A program made the position numbers and the translations under genes. The notes under the pieces are model-generated. The model made no database searches and was not told the DNA's origin. It worked only from the letters and a program-made list of their open reading frames with translations. Below are positions 37,768-49,337 of a DNA stretch of 64,000 nt, piece by piece. This stretch comes from Saccharum officinarum. Its lineage: Eukaryota; Streptophyta; Magnoliopsida; Poales; Poaceae. The first letter of the stretch is position 1. Each line of letters opens with the position of its first letter. Location: the NCBI GenBank assembly GCA_020631735.1, contig CM036159.1:19383511-19447510 (forward strand), in the 5' to 3' direction.

Positions 37768-40438
37768 ATGCCGACCACTGCCCATCGTCAACAATCCACC
37801 ACCACGGGGACGACGAAGAAGGGCCTCCTCATCCTCCTCCTCTCATGCTGCCTTGCTACGGCGACGGCAGTGGGAATGGAGCCCTCAGATGCCAGCGCCA
37901 TCGCCGACCTCGTCCAATCCCTTGCGACGCCGCCCTCCTCCTGGACCGCCGGCGGCGACGCCTGCACCACCTTCGAGGGGATCATCTGCTCCGCCACCGG
38001 CCGCGTCACTGCCATTGACCTCGCCGGGAAAGGCCTGACCGGGACTCTACCGCCCTCCCTCTCCTCGCTCACCGCGCTGGAGTCGCTCCAGCTCTGGGGC
38101 AACTCGCTCACCGGGGTAGTGCCGGCGGGCCTGGGCGAGATCGCGACTCTCAGGAACGTCTCCCTGTCCAACAACTTCCTCTAGGGGCCGGTGCCGCGGT
38201 TCGCCGAGGGTGTGGCCGCCGCCGACGTGGTCGACGGGAACAGTTTCTGCTCGGACGAGCCCGAGAGGCCGTGCAGCGCGCAGATGAGCGCTTTGCTCCG
38301 GGTGGCCGAGGGGTTCGGCTACCCCGTTTCGCTTGCGAGGACATGGAGGGTGATGTGACTGTAGCGGCTAGTATTCTTGCACCTAACAATTCCTACATGG
38401 ATTCTACAGTTAGTAATTCTGAAATACCTGTTGATGGAGATGACACTATGGTGATGGTTAATAATTATTTGGGTAAAGGTTGTGAAAGTTATCACAATGA
38501 GTCCAAAATTGTGAAGAATGTTGCCGATGTGAGTGTTCCTACTCAAGTAATTACTGCTAGCCATATTCATGATCCGATAAATAAAGATGATGCTAGAGCT
38601 ATGTCAAAGCCGAGGACGGCTTTGTTTCAAGAAAAGGAGAATGATGAGACCATGGCTCCGCAAGTTAATATATCCGGTGATTTATCAGTTAACTATACTT
38701 AATATCCTTGTTTCATAAAGCTGGGTGCATTCTCATTTGATATAAGGCAAAATATGAAGAAGGAAGGAGATCTATCTTCTACTGCTATCTTGTCAACTAG
38801 GCTAATTTTCCAACGAGTTAATTTACGCAAGCAATATGAAAAGCAATTTGTGCAGATTGGTTCGATGCTTTGTGAGATCAAGTTGGACATCACTTGAATC
38901 ATTCTTGGCTGATCAGATTACTCCAACTTTGAAGCGAGATACAAGCAATCAGATCTTGTGTGATTGGCTCAAATATATTAGCGTGATGGTCTTAGTACTA
39001 GTGCTTTGCATTGTTACCGGATTGTTTTATTGTTTCTATCTATGCGTGGGGCTACTAGCAGGTGCTAGTTTATATTTATTTAGCAAGTCTTTGTTTTCAT
39101 AGTCCAATCCGACATGTTATGGTGCCTGCGTGCGCCTGTGCTGGTTGAACCAGGTGAGTCGGGCTGTGTCCCCGTGTCTGCGCACACGTAGGGCTAGCCT
39201 GCGAGCTATATAGCCCAGGTGACATCCCGTGTAATTTTTAGGTTGGATTTTATTTCGTGGAGTTTATTCCCGTCGAGCCGCCACTCGAGAAACCCTAGAG
39301 GTTGTTGATCCGTATCCCTCGTGGATTTGCGTGGAGTTGCGTGATCGAGCTGCTACAGTTTGAGCGCGTCGCTTGGAATTCTTGGAGTTCCCTCTCTTCT
39401 GATCGTGGTCGTCGAGGCTGCGGGTGGAAGGTTTATCTTAGGGTTTGGTTTGCAACATCTATTGTAAGCCGTTCCCATCTATCTTTAATATTGCTATTAC
39501 TGGTGAAATTATTTTTGTCCATCCGAATTACACTTCTTGGTCAATATAATTGCCGTGAGATTTTTCTACTCTTTGGATGTTGCTGCTTCCTCAATGGTTC
39601 GATATTATTCTTGGAGAGAGGAAATACTTGCTAGTGCTGCTATTCAGTTTGTGGACGAACTAGTATTTTATTCTGCGCACAGTGTTCGACGTTCTCTATA
39701 TTTGGATACGTGAAATTTGATTGAGTACTAGTCGACAGCTGTTATTCTCTTTTGTATTGGCTAATTAAAATAGTCTCATTCAAATCAGTCTTCACGTGAG
39801 AAGTGCACAGCCTGTATCCTTGCTCGCTACGAGCTATTGTTGGAAGGATTATTAGTATTATCTGGTTGAGCAAACAGGGGTATACTTTATTATTCAGAAA
39901 ATATCTAGGCTGCATTATTGGTGGAATTTCTTACGGAAATTCCAGAGAAATTGCTCTTGCGATTGTGTACCGTAAAAAATTGGGTAAAATTATTTGAACT
40001 TTGTAGGCGTGTCCTTATCAGAGGGGGAACGACCCTTGCCAGTCATGGCAGGGCCTGACCTGCGGCACCGAGCCAGATGTAAGCAAGATCTTCCTGCATG
40101 CCGCAAACTTTTCAGGGACGATCTCGCCGGCCATGGCGAACCTAACGGAGCTTCTAAGACTTGACCTGGGCGAAAACCGCCTCGCCGGGGAGATACCAGA
40201 CGCTCTCGCGACATTGCCCAAGCTTGGGTTTCTTGATGTTACCAACAATCGCCTCACCGGCCAGCTGCCCAAGTTTCGGCCGTCGGTTCGTGTGTTGTCA
40301 GATGGGAACACGTTTTGGGCACCATCGCCCTCACCATCGCTCTCACGTGATGCTGCTGCAGCTGCGGCCTCATCAAAGTTGAATGCAGGAAGTATCCAGA
40401 TTGTAATTGGGGTTCTTGTGGCTCTTCTTGTTACCTGA
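37768..40438 (+). pseudogene. TMK-type LRR receptor kinase ectodomain pseudogene
   Basis: From the ATG at 37768 the product has a signal peptide (GLLILLLSCCLA), then an N-terminal LRR cap and repeats: GRVTAIDLAGKGLTGTLPPS, LESLQLWGNSLTGVVP, and after the interruption GNDPCQSWQGLTC, LLRLDLGENRLAGEIPDAL and LGFLDVTNNRLTGQLP. It ends at a hydrophobic IQIVIGVLVALL segment followed by TGA (40436-40438). Plant TMK receptors continue into a cytoplasmic kinase, which is wholly absent. Lesions are TAG at 38182-38184 (after SLSNNFL, before GPVP) and a 1670-bp insertion at 38351-40020. The start could also lie at an upstream in-frame ATG (37630 or 37717). Confidence 0.88.
38351..40020. mobile_element. 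1670-bp LTR-like insertion (solo LTR or small retroelement) with 5-bp duplication
   Basis: It begins TGATGTGACTG and ends CTTATCA, the TG...CA pattern of LTRs. It is flanked by the 5-bp direct repeat GAGGG at 38346-38350 and 40021-40025. Taking out the insertion and one repeat copy restores the TMK frame across TWRGNDPC. The interior has a TATATAG near 39209 and short open frames (to 38702 and 38836-39102), including a hydrophobic stretch, none of a known domain. I saw no internal LTR pair, so a solo LTR is most likely. Confidence 0.85.
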
Positions 40439-41507
40439 ATGAAAGGGGGCAATCCTATATATTGGCGTGATCAATAAATAAAATAAATGGTCGCTTCTAA
40501 ATAAACTCTCATGTGCTTGTCATCAGAGGCCGAGCATCTCCAAGTGTTTACCAAATCAACTTGGCATCCATCTATTTTTGACAAAACAGAAAAAATTGTG
40601 CTCCAACAGTTTGACATCCAACTTGGCAAATTTTAGCAACTTGACAAATCTCCCCCCTCCACGCGTATATTTGCGCGCTGAGCGCGAGCGCGCATCACTC
40701 GCGCATCCGGCTTCACGTGCATATTTAAGTGGGGCTCTTCGTTTCTTAGCGGGGTTCTTCGTTTCTTAGCGGGGCTCTTCGTTCGCTTAGCGGGCCTCTT
40801 CTTATTTTACCAAGTCCAAATGGCAAACTCTCGAAGAAAGTCTATTTTTCACTTGTCATATATCTTAGCAAGTTATCAAATCACGATATTTGTCAAATGA
40901 ATTTTGGCATACTCTTGGAGACGATGTCACCAATCTTACTCGGATAACTCGAATCTGGGATACGAGAAAGAAGAAGACCACTGGCGAGTGGCGAGTGCAT
41001 TGCATTTGCACAGGCAACCGCCGATCGAGCTGCTGCAGCTGCAAGAACGCAAGTTGCGTGAATTCCGTGTCATGTCACGGAGAGGCGCCACGCCAGCACG
41101 GGGCGTTGCTGCTATAGTGCTATCACAGCTCCCTTGGGGCACGGATTAGCAAACGCGATGGATTAGAGTACCCCACACCAACACAACGAGATGCAGCACA
41201 TTTGTTTGTTCAGTGAGGAAACAAAACCTTGTATAGTCGAGATGCAAAGACGAGAGGATGTTGGTGTGCTCTTGATGCAGAAGCGGCACGTATTCGCCCA
41301 AGCAAATACGGGAGGAAATCCTGAACCCAGAGGCGATTTCCTGCTATCGCACCTCCCTTGGGCACGGATGGGCAAACGCGATGGATTAGAGTACCACACA
41401 GGCACTGCACACAGCAGGGGGGGCAGGGAGAAAAACAGCAGCGCAGCTGAGGTCTGCAGGGTGCAGTTTTGTTACCCGGTTGATTTCAACTGGGGCCTTG
41501 GCACCGT
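40439..41507. other. Intergenic DNA with a 20-bp tandem repeat and a direct duplication
   Basis: About 40731-40801 holds three and a half copies of GGGGCTCTTCGTTTCTTAGC. A direct repeat of about 45 bp, with CTCCCTTGGG and CAAACGCGATGGATTAGAGT, occurs near 41129-41175 and 41350-41400. No gene is supported. Confidence 0.55.
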
Positions 41508-41746
41508 TTAGATGCCAAAAATTTTACCAAAATTTTCAGATTCTCCGTCACATCGAATCTTTGAACGCATGCATGAAACATTAAATATAGATAAAAAATA
41601 AAACTAATTACACAGTTTAGACGAAATGGACGAGACAAATCTTTTAAGCCTAATTAGACCATGATTGGACAATATTTACCAAATAACAACGAAACTGCTA
41701 CAGTAGCGTTTCGCCAAAAATTTTGCCAACTAAACAGCCCCCTTGT
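41508..41746. mobile_element. MITE of the GTTTAG family, copy 3
   Basis: CCGTTTAGATGCC to GCCAACTAAACAGCC, with the family core (TCCGTCACATCGAATCTTTG, CCTAATTAGACCATGATTGG, CTGCTACAGTAGCG). This is close to full length. Confidence 0.8.
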
Positions 41747-41748
41747 TT

Positions 41749-42003
41749 AGATACCCAAATTTATTCTCCAATTCTACTATGCAAAAAGAAGATTTATCAT
41801 CATATCAAAATGTCGGCACATATATGGAGTAGTAAATGTAGATAAAATCAAAAATTAATTGCACAGTTTTGTTCTACTTTGCGAGACGAATATTTTAAGC
41901 CTAATTAATCAATGTTTGAACAATTATTACCAAATAAAAACAAAATTGCTACGGTGTTTAACAGTAAATCGGGCTGCCCCGATTCAGGCATCTAAACGAG
42001 GCC
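41749..42003. mobile_element. MITE of the GTTTAG family, copy 4
   Basis: CCTTGTTTAGATACCC to GCATCTAAACGAGGCC, with more diverged core words (GCACAGTTTTG, GCGAGACGAATATTTTAAGC, CCAAATAAAAACAAAATTGC). It lies directly after copy 3 in the same orientation. Confidence 0.8.
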
Positions 42004-42233
42004 TGGCTGGAAAAACCTGCCTAAGCACAGGGTACAGGCATGGTACAGAGACAAGAGACAAGTAGCAAAATGGAGAATTGGAGAGACTGGCCACCAACTT
42101 GATTACAGATTAACTTTAATGGGTCATCCTCCCCGCGCAGGTTGCTGACTGGCATTGGCTGGGGGTTCAAGGCTCACGACCAGCTTGCGAGGATGTAATA
42201 CTTCAGTACTTTCGGTTTCTTGTTATGTTTGTA

Positions 42234-42479
42234 AGGCTGCGTTTTGATGCAAAAAATTTTGCAAAATGTTGCTGTAGCACTTTTTGTTGTTATTTGACAA
42301 TTAGTATCCAATCATAGACTAATTAGGCTTAAAAGATTCGTCTCGTGAATTTCGTCTAAACTGTGTAATTAGTTTTATTTTTTATCTATATTTAATGCTT
42401 CATGCATGTATCCAAAGATTCGATGTGACGGAGAATCTTAAAAATTTTTACAAAATTTTTTGCATCTAAACTAGGCCTA
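42234..42479. mobile_element. MITE of the GTTTAG family, copy 5 (reverse orientation)
   Basis: It starts AGGCTGCGTTTTGATGC and ends GCATCTAAACTAGGCC. The core words appear as complements (ATAGACTAATTAGGCTTAAA, GATTCGTCTCGTGAA, GATGTGACGGAGAATCTT). Confidence 0.8.
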
Positions 42480-43081
42480 AGAATAAGAATGTCATGCTCT
42501 CAAGTTCTTTTGTTTGTTTTTACGAGAATATAGTGTTCATGAACATGCCTAGTTTGACTTAAGGTTTGGTTAAGTAGCTCTTCCGTGAATTAACAAACTT
42601 TTGCTCAATGTTTGACGATTTGTCTGAGTACCAAGTCCCCATTTACATATCTATAGAAAGAACTTGTATAGTCAAATAGCAAGACCCTGAAACATTGGAA
42701 ATCGATTCCGTGCTCATATTTTCCAAGCTGCACTTTTGCACTAAACGAGGTCAATGCAAAATGCCCCAAATGCGCACATAATTGTCCAGAAGAAGAAGAG
42801 GAGCAAGAGACTGAGTCACAACATTCCGGAGAAGTTCAGTAAATCTACTCATATCCAGGCTATACATATATAGCGTCCAAAAATACACGACAGTTTTGAC
42901 AGTTGACACAACTAACCCAGTCACCATCCAACATTTATCAAATACTAAGGCAATGCAGAACACATGTGCACAATGACCGGGCCAGAGCACACTAGCGAAA
43001 GAAGAAAAGATCATACTTTTTTCTTGCTCCAAGCAGCGGTATAATAGGTGCAGTTGAATGTATCAGTATTCTGGTCTGTGC
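42480..43081. other. Intergenic DNA and VAMP 3' UTR
   Basis: No coding signal is visible. The part close to 43082 should be the 3' UTR of the minus-strand VAMP gene. A minus-strand open frame at 42751-43032 has no recognisable content. Confidence 0.5.
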
Positions 43082-45738
43082 TTAATGGCATTTGAAACCA
43101 TGACAGACAGAGAGGATAATGATCAGAATAAGTGCAATGATTATTCCCAGGACGATGAGCTTGATTTTCATGTTCTGTAACCACATCTTTCTCCTCACAT
43201 TTGTTCCTTGCTGTCTGAAATCTTGTGCCTGCAACAAACCCAGACAAATTATAAGAAACTGACTATTGTTTCACATACCCCAAATCGACCATGCAAATAG
43301 GAGTTATCACAAAATCAAAATAGATTTAAGATCATTCACTCTTCTAAAACCCAAAAAAGAATCGATAGAAAGGTTACGCATCCATTTCAATACTTTGTAT
43401 TTATACTTGCCTATAACGCTAACAAGTCAACAATGGTATTCTTGGTTTTTGACATAGTATATGCTGCTTACTTGCTTATAGGTACTTCAGCATATATGGA
43501 AACTAATTGCCTTTCTAACCTACAGATATTCAGACATCTATGGAAACTAACTTGCCCTCCTAGGCAACATGTACGCCCTCTGACATCTATGAAAAACAAT
43601 ACAATATTCAGTGGAGCACTACAGAGCAGGATAAAGGAATGCATGAAGACCTGTGAGCGCAGATTCTCAGTCTTGTCGACAAGCAGCTCAATCTTCTCTC
43701 CACGATCTAGAACCTGCATTGAAAAAAGAAGAAAAAAGCAATCAGAACATTCTTACAGTGGCCATCAATAGCAACAGTCTAGATTGTAAAGCTCGATCAA
43801 TCCACAAATTGTACCTTTTCAATGTTTTCCATCATAACACCCTTGACTTCTGAAACCTGCGCCTTCACTTTGGCCAGCTTGCTAACCTCTTCAGGGTGAT
43901 CCACACAATACTGCATGTGCTCTTTAAGTTTTGATCTGCAGAAAGTACATATTGTTTTAAGGGGGAAAAACTAGTCCGATGAGGCACAATATATTCACCG
44001 AGTTCAAGACCTTGGTGATACATACCCGAACTCTCGGTTGAGGCTGTTAGCTGCGGCAGTAGCAGCTTTCCCACCACCATACCTTTTTGTGAAATCCTCC
44101 TTAACCCTATCCATGAAAGCAATGGGAATTTGTTGTCCCACCGATTCAACAGCAACAACACAGTATGCTGCAAAGCAAAGTACGGCATTAGACCTGTAAA
44201 TTTATAACTTCCGGAATTTAAAATTGATTGACATGGGACTATTGCAACACAAACCAAATTTTCTTGAGAAGTGTGCGCTTTATGACAGGGTGGCAGAAAG
44301 CACTTTCGAGTTCTTTTATTAAAAAAAAGTATAAAAAAAGGCTAATGGACCATGTTTGTAATGTAAAACTTTTGGCATCAGCCCTTATTGGCTGGTTTAA
44401 GTTGTGAGAACATACAACATTTTAGCATGTGAAGCAATATATACAAACATTAATGTTTAATGGTCCAACAATATGACCTCCAACTCACCTTATCGTGTAT
44501 TCAAAATGAGAATAACATCTTAAATCTAAGATGCTAGTAAGCACGGTAGAAATAAGATGATGTTGTTACAAAGACTAGAACTGGTAAACAATCGATTACA
44601 TGCACTCAATATGACCTGATTTAATATTGAGTGTAAGCTTCACCTCTTAATGATACATGGATCCAGTATGAGTCGACAAGGAAAAGGCCAAGGTATGAAA
44701 CAAAGCGAGACAAACAACCAAAAATGAACAGGACAAACACTAATATTGCAATAGTGTAAGTATTCTTAGAAGAGTCATTCTCACATTATGTAGGCTGCAT
44801 CAACAGACCCTTAGTCTAATGATGGGCAGATTACCTACCCCACCTGTGTCATATCCAGTTATTATTTATGAAATCACATTGATGACAATGTCTCCTCTAA
44901 ACAATGTACGCCAAAATAAAACTTATGGCCTATGGAATCTTACTGTGACAACATACCATAATAAAAAAGATAATAATATATTCAAACCATCATTCAACAC
45001 AAAACACAAAAAAAGACAATTATAACTACTGTAATATGTTGGTTCTTAAATCAGGAGGAATTACCTAAGACAAATGTGCATGAAAAGCATGTGTAACAAG
45101 GGGCCAAAAAAACAAGCACGCAGCAGCTACCACTCATCACCAAATATATATCTACTAAAAACATCAAACTTATTGGCAGCACCTGTGAATGCCCTGCGCT
45201 TAACTAATCTAGCACGGTACTCCACATATCTAGAAGTACTTCGAGCTCCAGTCTCAAACGATGGATGGTACCATCTAAGCAGGGCTTCACCGGTTAACCC
45301 AGTTAACTAAGGCGTGCACAACTGGGAGCATACTTCTCAGAAGTTCTCACACAACACGAACTCACATCACCGGCAGCACGACCACCAACTGCAATCAAAA
45401 CCACCTAACCGCATACCAACCAAATCAGTAAGATCTACACAAGTAGCCAAAATCAAGCATGCATATCTGCTACGGACAGATCGGATAAATTCCGCAACGA
45501 ATCGCACGGGTAATAAAAAGGATCATTCGGGAAGGCAGGAAAACTCACTGAATCCGTCTTCCACGAGGTAATTGAAGGTGTGGCCGTCGCAGTTGTAGGT
45601 GAACTTGTTGTTGCTTGCGGGGAGCTTCATGAGGCACTGGCAGGCGATGGTGGTGAAGTTGCCGGTGAACTCCGTGTACTCGGCCAGTATGACCGTGCCA
45701 CGGGCCACGAACGCGTAGATCAGCGACTGCTGCCCCAT
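43082..45738 (-). CDS. VAMP72-type R-SNARE (longin domain, SNARE motif, C-terminal anchor), complete
   Basis: This is an R-SNARE on vesicles bound for the plasma membrane or endosomes; it pairs with Q-SNAREs to drive membrane fusion. Minus-strand exons are 45549-45738, 44026-44167, 43815-43935, 43651-43713 and 43082-43228, with phases kept throughout, giving 220 residues, the usual length for this family. Residues 1-110 or so are the longin domain ([40 protein letters not shown]). The SNARE motif follows, with [20 protein letters not shown] carrying the zero-layer arginine (VLDRGE). The C-terminal anchor is [19 protein letters not shown]. The start at 45738 gives the family's MxQQSLIY beginning. 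No lesion is seen. The gene most resembles Arabidopsis VAMP721/722. Confidence 0.96.
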
Positions 45739-46676
45739 GGCTGCTTCTTCGTCTCTGCTTCCCCCCTCTTCCCCGCTCGCGGAGTTTGGCTCGCCGCCGA
45801 TGACTTATGCCTCGCTGCTGGCGAAACCCTAAGGCTAGGCTAGATCTCGGCGAGGTGGGATGCGGGGGAGGGGGAAAGGTCGGTTTCGCTTCTCCGTGGG
45901 GTTGAAGGAGGGGAAATAGTTGGGGTGGAAATGGAAAGGAAATCAAATTTTGTTGATAGAGTTTTGCATGACGGTCCTTAAAACAGTTTTATTAACAGCA
46001 AGATCATGGCCTTGCTTGTTGGACTCGAGTCTTGATCAGGCTTCGGTTGACGAGCTGTCCAGCTCATGGTTGTTTATCTCTCTTTGAAAACCTTTTTTTA
46101 ATTATCTCACCCCACTTGTGTTAGTTCAAGAGAGCAAGCTACAAACTTAGTGAAGTAACTGTCACTCCTATTATACTGTGCACTCAATACTGTGTTCTTG
46201 AATTATAGTATAGAATTTTTTTGTTAGATTAGTAAAAAACATGTTTCTGCTTTCTATAATGACGGGCTATATCTTTTTTTTTCTTATATAACATGCTTAT
46301 ATAGGTGTTGCCCTGAAATGGCAAACTAAAAGTGCCACCATGACTAAAATGTTATGCGTACATAGTGCAAATAGACAGTGCCACAATGGTAAAATAACAT
46401 GGAGATTAACACATGTATGAAAACTAATGAAGATTAAGCACGTATGACAAGATGAAATATATACTCCGTTCCATCCTAAGTTAGTATTGAAAACTAATGA
46501 AATATCCGCTTTGACTTTTCCTTAGTCAAATTCATTTATCTTTGACCGAGTTTATTAACAAAATACATCATTGCCTAAAACATCAAAGTCTATACATAGA
46601 TTATTTTCCAAAGGAACTTGATATAACAAAGCGAGGGGGTGTTATTGGACTTTCTCAAAGTTTGAAATACGAGCTA
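45739..46676. other. VAMP upstream region and eroded Stowaway fragment
   Basis: About 45739-45950 is GC-rich 5' leader and promoter sequence for the VAMP gene (minus-strand sense). About 46463-46650 contains CTCCGTTCCATCCTAAGTTA and GACTTTTCCTTAGTCAAATT, consistent with a decayed Stowaway MITE. Otherwise nothing is recognised. Confidence 0.45.
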
Positions 46677-47023
46677 CCCTGTTCGTTTCGCTGAAATTTG
46701 ACTGATGCTACTACTTATGCTGATTTGTTGTGAGAGAAAAATACTATTTCTTCGCTCAAAAGTACTGCCGAAGAGTAGGGCGATAATATTTTTATATGGA
46801 CTTAAGAGAATACAAATGCATATCATATAAGTTTTATTAAAATTAGTTCCTATGTTTAGAATATCCCTAGAAATGAAAGAGCTTGTGATTTCATCATTTA
46901 AAGCCTCCGTAGAAATTTTTATTGATCCAAAATGGACACTAGAAAAATATTATGGGATGACATCAGCTCGAGATAGTCGCCCTATTCTTCAGCAGTACTT
47001 TTTAGCAAACGAACATTACTTTC
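46677..47023. mobile_element. Long-TIR MITE, split by the Copia element (second part 58127-58174)
   Basis: The left arm starts CCCTGTTCGTTTCGCTGAAA and runs to AGTAGGGCGA (46677-46783). The right arm starts TCGCCCTATTCTTCAGCAGT (46977) and is cut at 47023; it resumes after the Copia element at 58127 and ends AATTCAGCGGAACGAACAGGG at 58174. The arms of roughly 100 bp pair well. Without the Copia insertion the MITE would be about 395 bp. I found no convincing target-site duplication for the MITE itself. Partial relatives lie near 11105-11190. Confidence 0.78.
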
Positions 47024-49322
47024 TGTAAGGTCCTAGATGGCTAGAGGGGGGTGAATAGCCTATAAAAAAAATTCTACAAGCACCACTAAGCAAACTTGTT
47101 AGAATAACAAACGGCGTAAAGCGAGTTTTGTTTGGCCAAAGGTTGTGATGCAAGCCTCCTATCCACAAGTCTAGTAGATTATGATCTCTAGTTCACACAA
47201 GTGCTAAGTCACTAACTTACACTAGTGAGCAAGCTAACAACTACTAGAAAAGGCTATCACTAGAGCTACACAAAATAATCTAGTAAAAGTAAATGCGAGA
47301 GAGAGGATTGTGAATCTTATACCGACGGTGGAGTGAAGATGTTGCCAATCACCAAGATGATATACAATCAATTAATATTGACAACAACACAATATGTAGA
47401 CCAATCATCGGGAGACAAGAGACACAATATTTTGTTCACCCGGTGTTCACTTGTGCACCGACAAGCTACGTCACCGGTTGTGTCGACCAACACTTAGATG
47501 GTTCCTCGGTGTGACCCTCAAGTCACTTGCCCCTCAAGGCACGCCCCGCAAGGCACCGCAAGACTCCACTCTCAAGTGAGGTAACTCAATGACACGCGCA
47601 ATCCAATAGAGTTGCTTTTGGCGTCCCGCCGAGGAAAGCACAAGAACCTCTTACAAACAACCGGAGGTGGCCAAGAACAATCACCTTATCTTGCCAACGC
47701 CTCCAACAATCTCCAAGCCGGCTAGGAGCGGTACTCTCCAAGAGTAATAAGAAATCCACCGGCTAAACCACCCACAAGTGCCACTAGATGCCCTCAAGCT
47801 ATGCAATGCACTTTGGGATCACTCAATCTCACTTTTGATTTGCAATCAAGCAAGAGAGATGAGTGGGAGGAGTAGCTCTAGCTCAAAGGATGCACAAGAG
47901 TGTTAGAAATGCCAAGAGACCTCCCCAAGGGCCGGCCAACGAGTATTTATAAGCACCCCAAACAAATAGAGCCGTTGCCACTCCACTGACCGTTTTTTCG
48001 GGACGACCGGACGCGCCGGTCGAAACTGACCGGACGCGCTCAACCGCGTCCGGTCGCCCTGCGACGTCCACGTGTCCCTCAAATTTCAAATGCGACCGTT
48101 AGATCCTCCAACGGTCACTGCGCGCCAACGGTCAAACGCTATGACCGGACGCGCTGCTCAACCGACCGGACGCGCCGGTCCCGATGACCGGACGCGCCTG
48201 TCGAACGACCGGACGCGCCGATCGCACTGACCCACGCGCCCGCGACGCAACGACCGGACGCGCTCCTTGCGATGACCGGACGCGACAGTGCCCGCGTCCG
48301 GTTAGAGTCCAGTAAGCTCCTTCAACGATCGGACGCGTCCGATCGCGTGTGACCGGACGCGCCCCGCGTCCGATCGTCTTTGCGAACCGCAGTTCCTTCA
48401 GGGCGCCTGACCGGACGCACCGGTCCCGCGAGTGACCGGACGCGCCGGTTGCAAACCCTAGCCCGCGCGCCCGAAACCGCGCTGTACTGACCGGACGCGT
48501 CCGGTCATACCGAGACCGCGTCCGGTGCAGCGTCCGGTCACCTCAGTGACCCCGTTCGTCTCCGTTTCTTTTCCAACTTTCGGCGTAGTGGAAAATAGGC
48601 ATTTCATTTCCCCGAAATCGCCTGAATCCCGCGCTCACACGCTCGGCGGGAGGGAGAGAGGAACCCAAACCCCTCTCTACCCGCAAACCACAGCGCGACC
48701 AACGCCACCTTTGCAAATGTGCCAACACCATCAAGTGTACATCTCCATGTGCTTGTGTGTTAGCTTTTTCTCAATCATTTTCAAAGGTTTTCCAATTAGC
48801 TCACTAGGCCCTACATGCAATGCACTTCATGAATTCACCTAGTGGCACCCGTGCATCGAATAACCGATAAGACTTCCCCTCTTAATAGTTCGGCTATCGA
48901 TCCTAAACCACTCACACCCTCTATGGTGTCTTGAGTGTAAAACAAAATGGCCCTATGGTTATACCTTTGCCTTGAGCCCATTTTGTTTCTCCAAATGATA
49001 TGATCCACTTCATATCATCACATGACCGTCTCGATCCATCGACCTTGACTTCACTTGCTCTTCACCGTTGCATTGGTCCGTCGGCGCTAAGTCTTGCTCA
49101 AGCTTCACCATCGCATGGTCCTTCGCTTCGAAGCCTCGACTTGCCCTTCACCTTCACAACCGGTCCATCGAGCCAAGCCTCATCTTGGTCTTCACCATCT
49201 TGGTCATATGAGTCAATGTCATGTCTCATATGCAATGACCACCTTTATCTAAATCATCCACTTAGATACAAAGGTTAGTCCTAGGTTTCATCAATTAGCC
49301 AAAACCAAACTAGGGACTTTCA
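47024..49322 (-). repeat. 3' LTR of the Copia element (2299 bp)
   Basis: It is bounded by TG and CA. It contains the GC-rich ACCGGACGCG repeat block (47990-48545). Short open frames inside it (for example 47883-48089 and 48525-48842) are repeated exactly in the other LTR and are not genes. Confidence 0.95.
47990..48545. repeat. CpG-dense ACCGGACGCG repeat block in the 3' LTR
   Basis: About twelve forward copies of ACCGGACGC and about five of its complement GCGTCCGGT occur at irregular spacing. Several are paired as palindromes (ACCGGACGCGTCCGGT near 48490). The same block is at about 56789-57344 in the 5' LTR. Confidence 0.9.
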
Positions 49323-49337
49323 ATCTCCCCCTTTTTG
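49323..49337 (-). promoter_or_regulatory. Polypurine tract
   Basis: On the minus strand AAAAAGGGGGAGATT lies directly against the 3' LTR start (TGAAAGTCCC), the expected place for plus-strand DNA priming. Confidence 0.88.

Noticed and set aside
48000..48540. ACCGGACGCG array as a CRISPR array
   Set aside because: The repeats are short, irregularly spaced, on both strands, and lie inside a plant LTR.
47883..48842. Small ORFs inside the Copia LTR, repeated exactly at 56682-57641
   Set aside because: They occur in both LTRs at the same offset and have no recognisable content. They are chance frames in LTR sequence.
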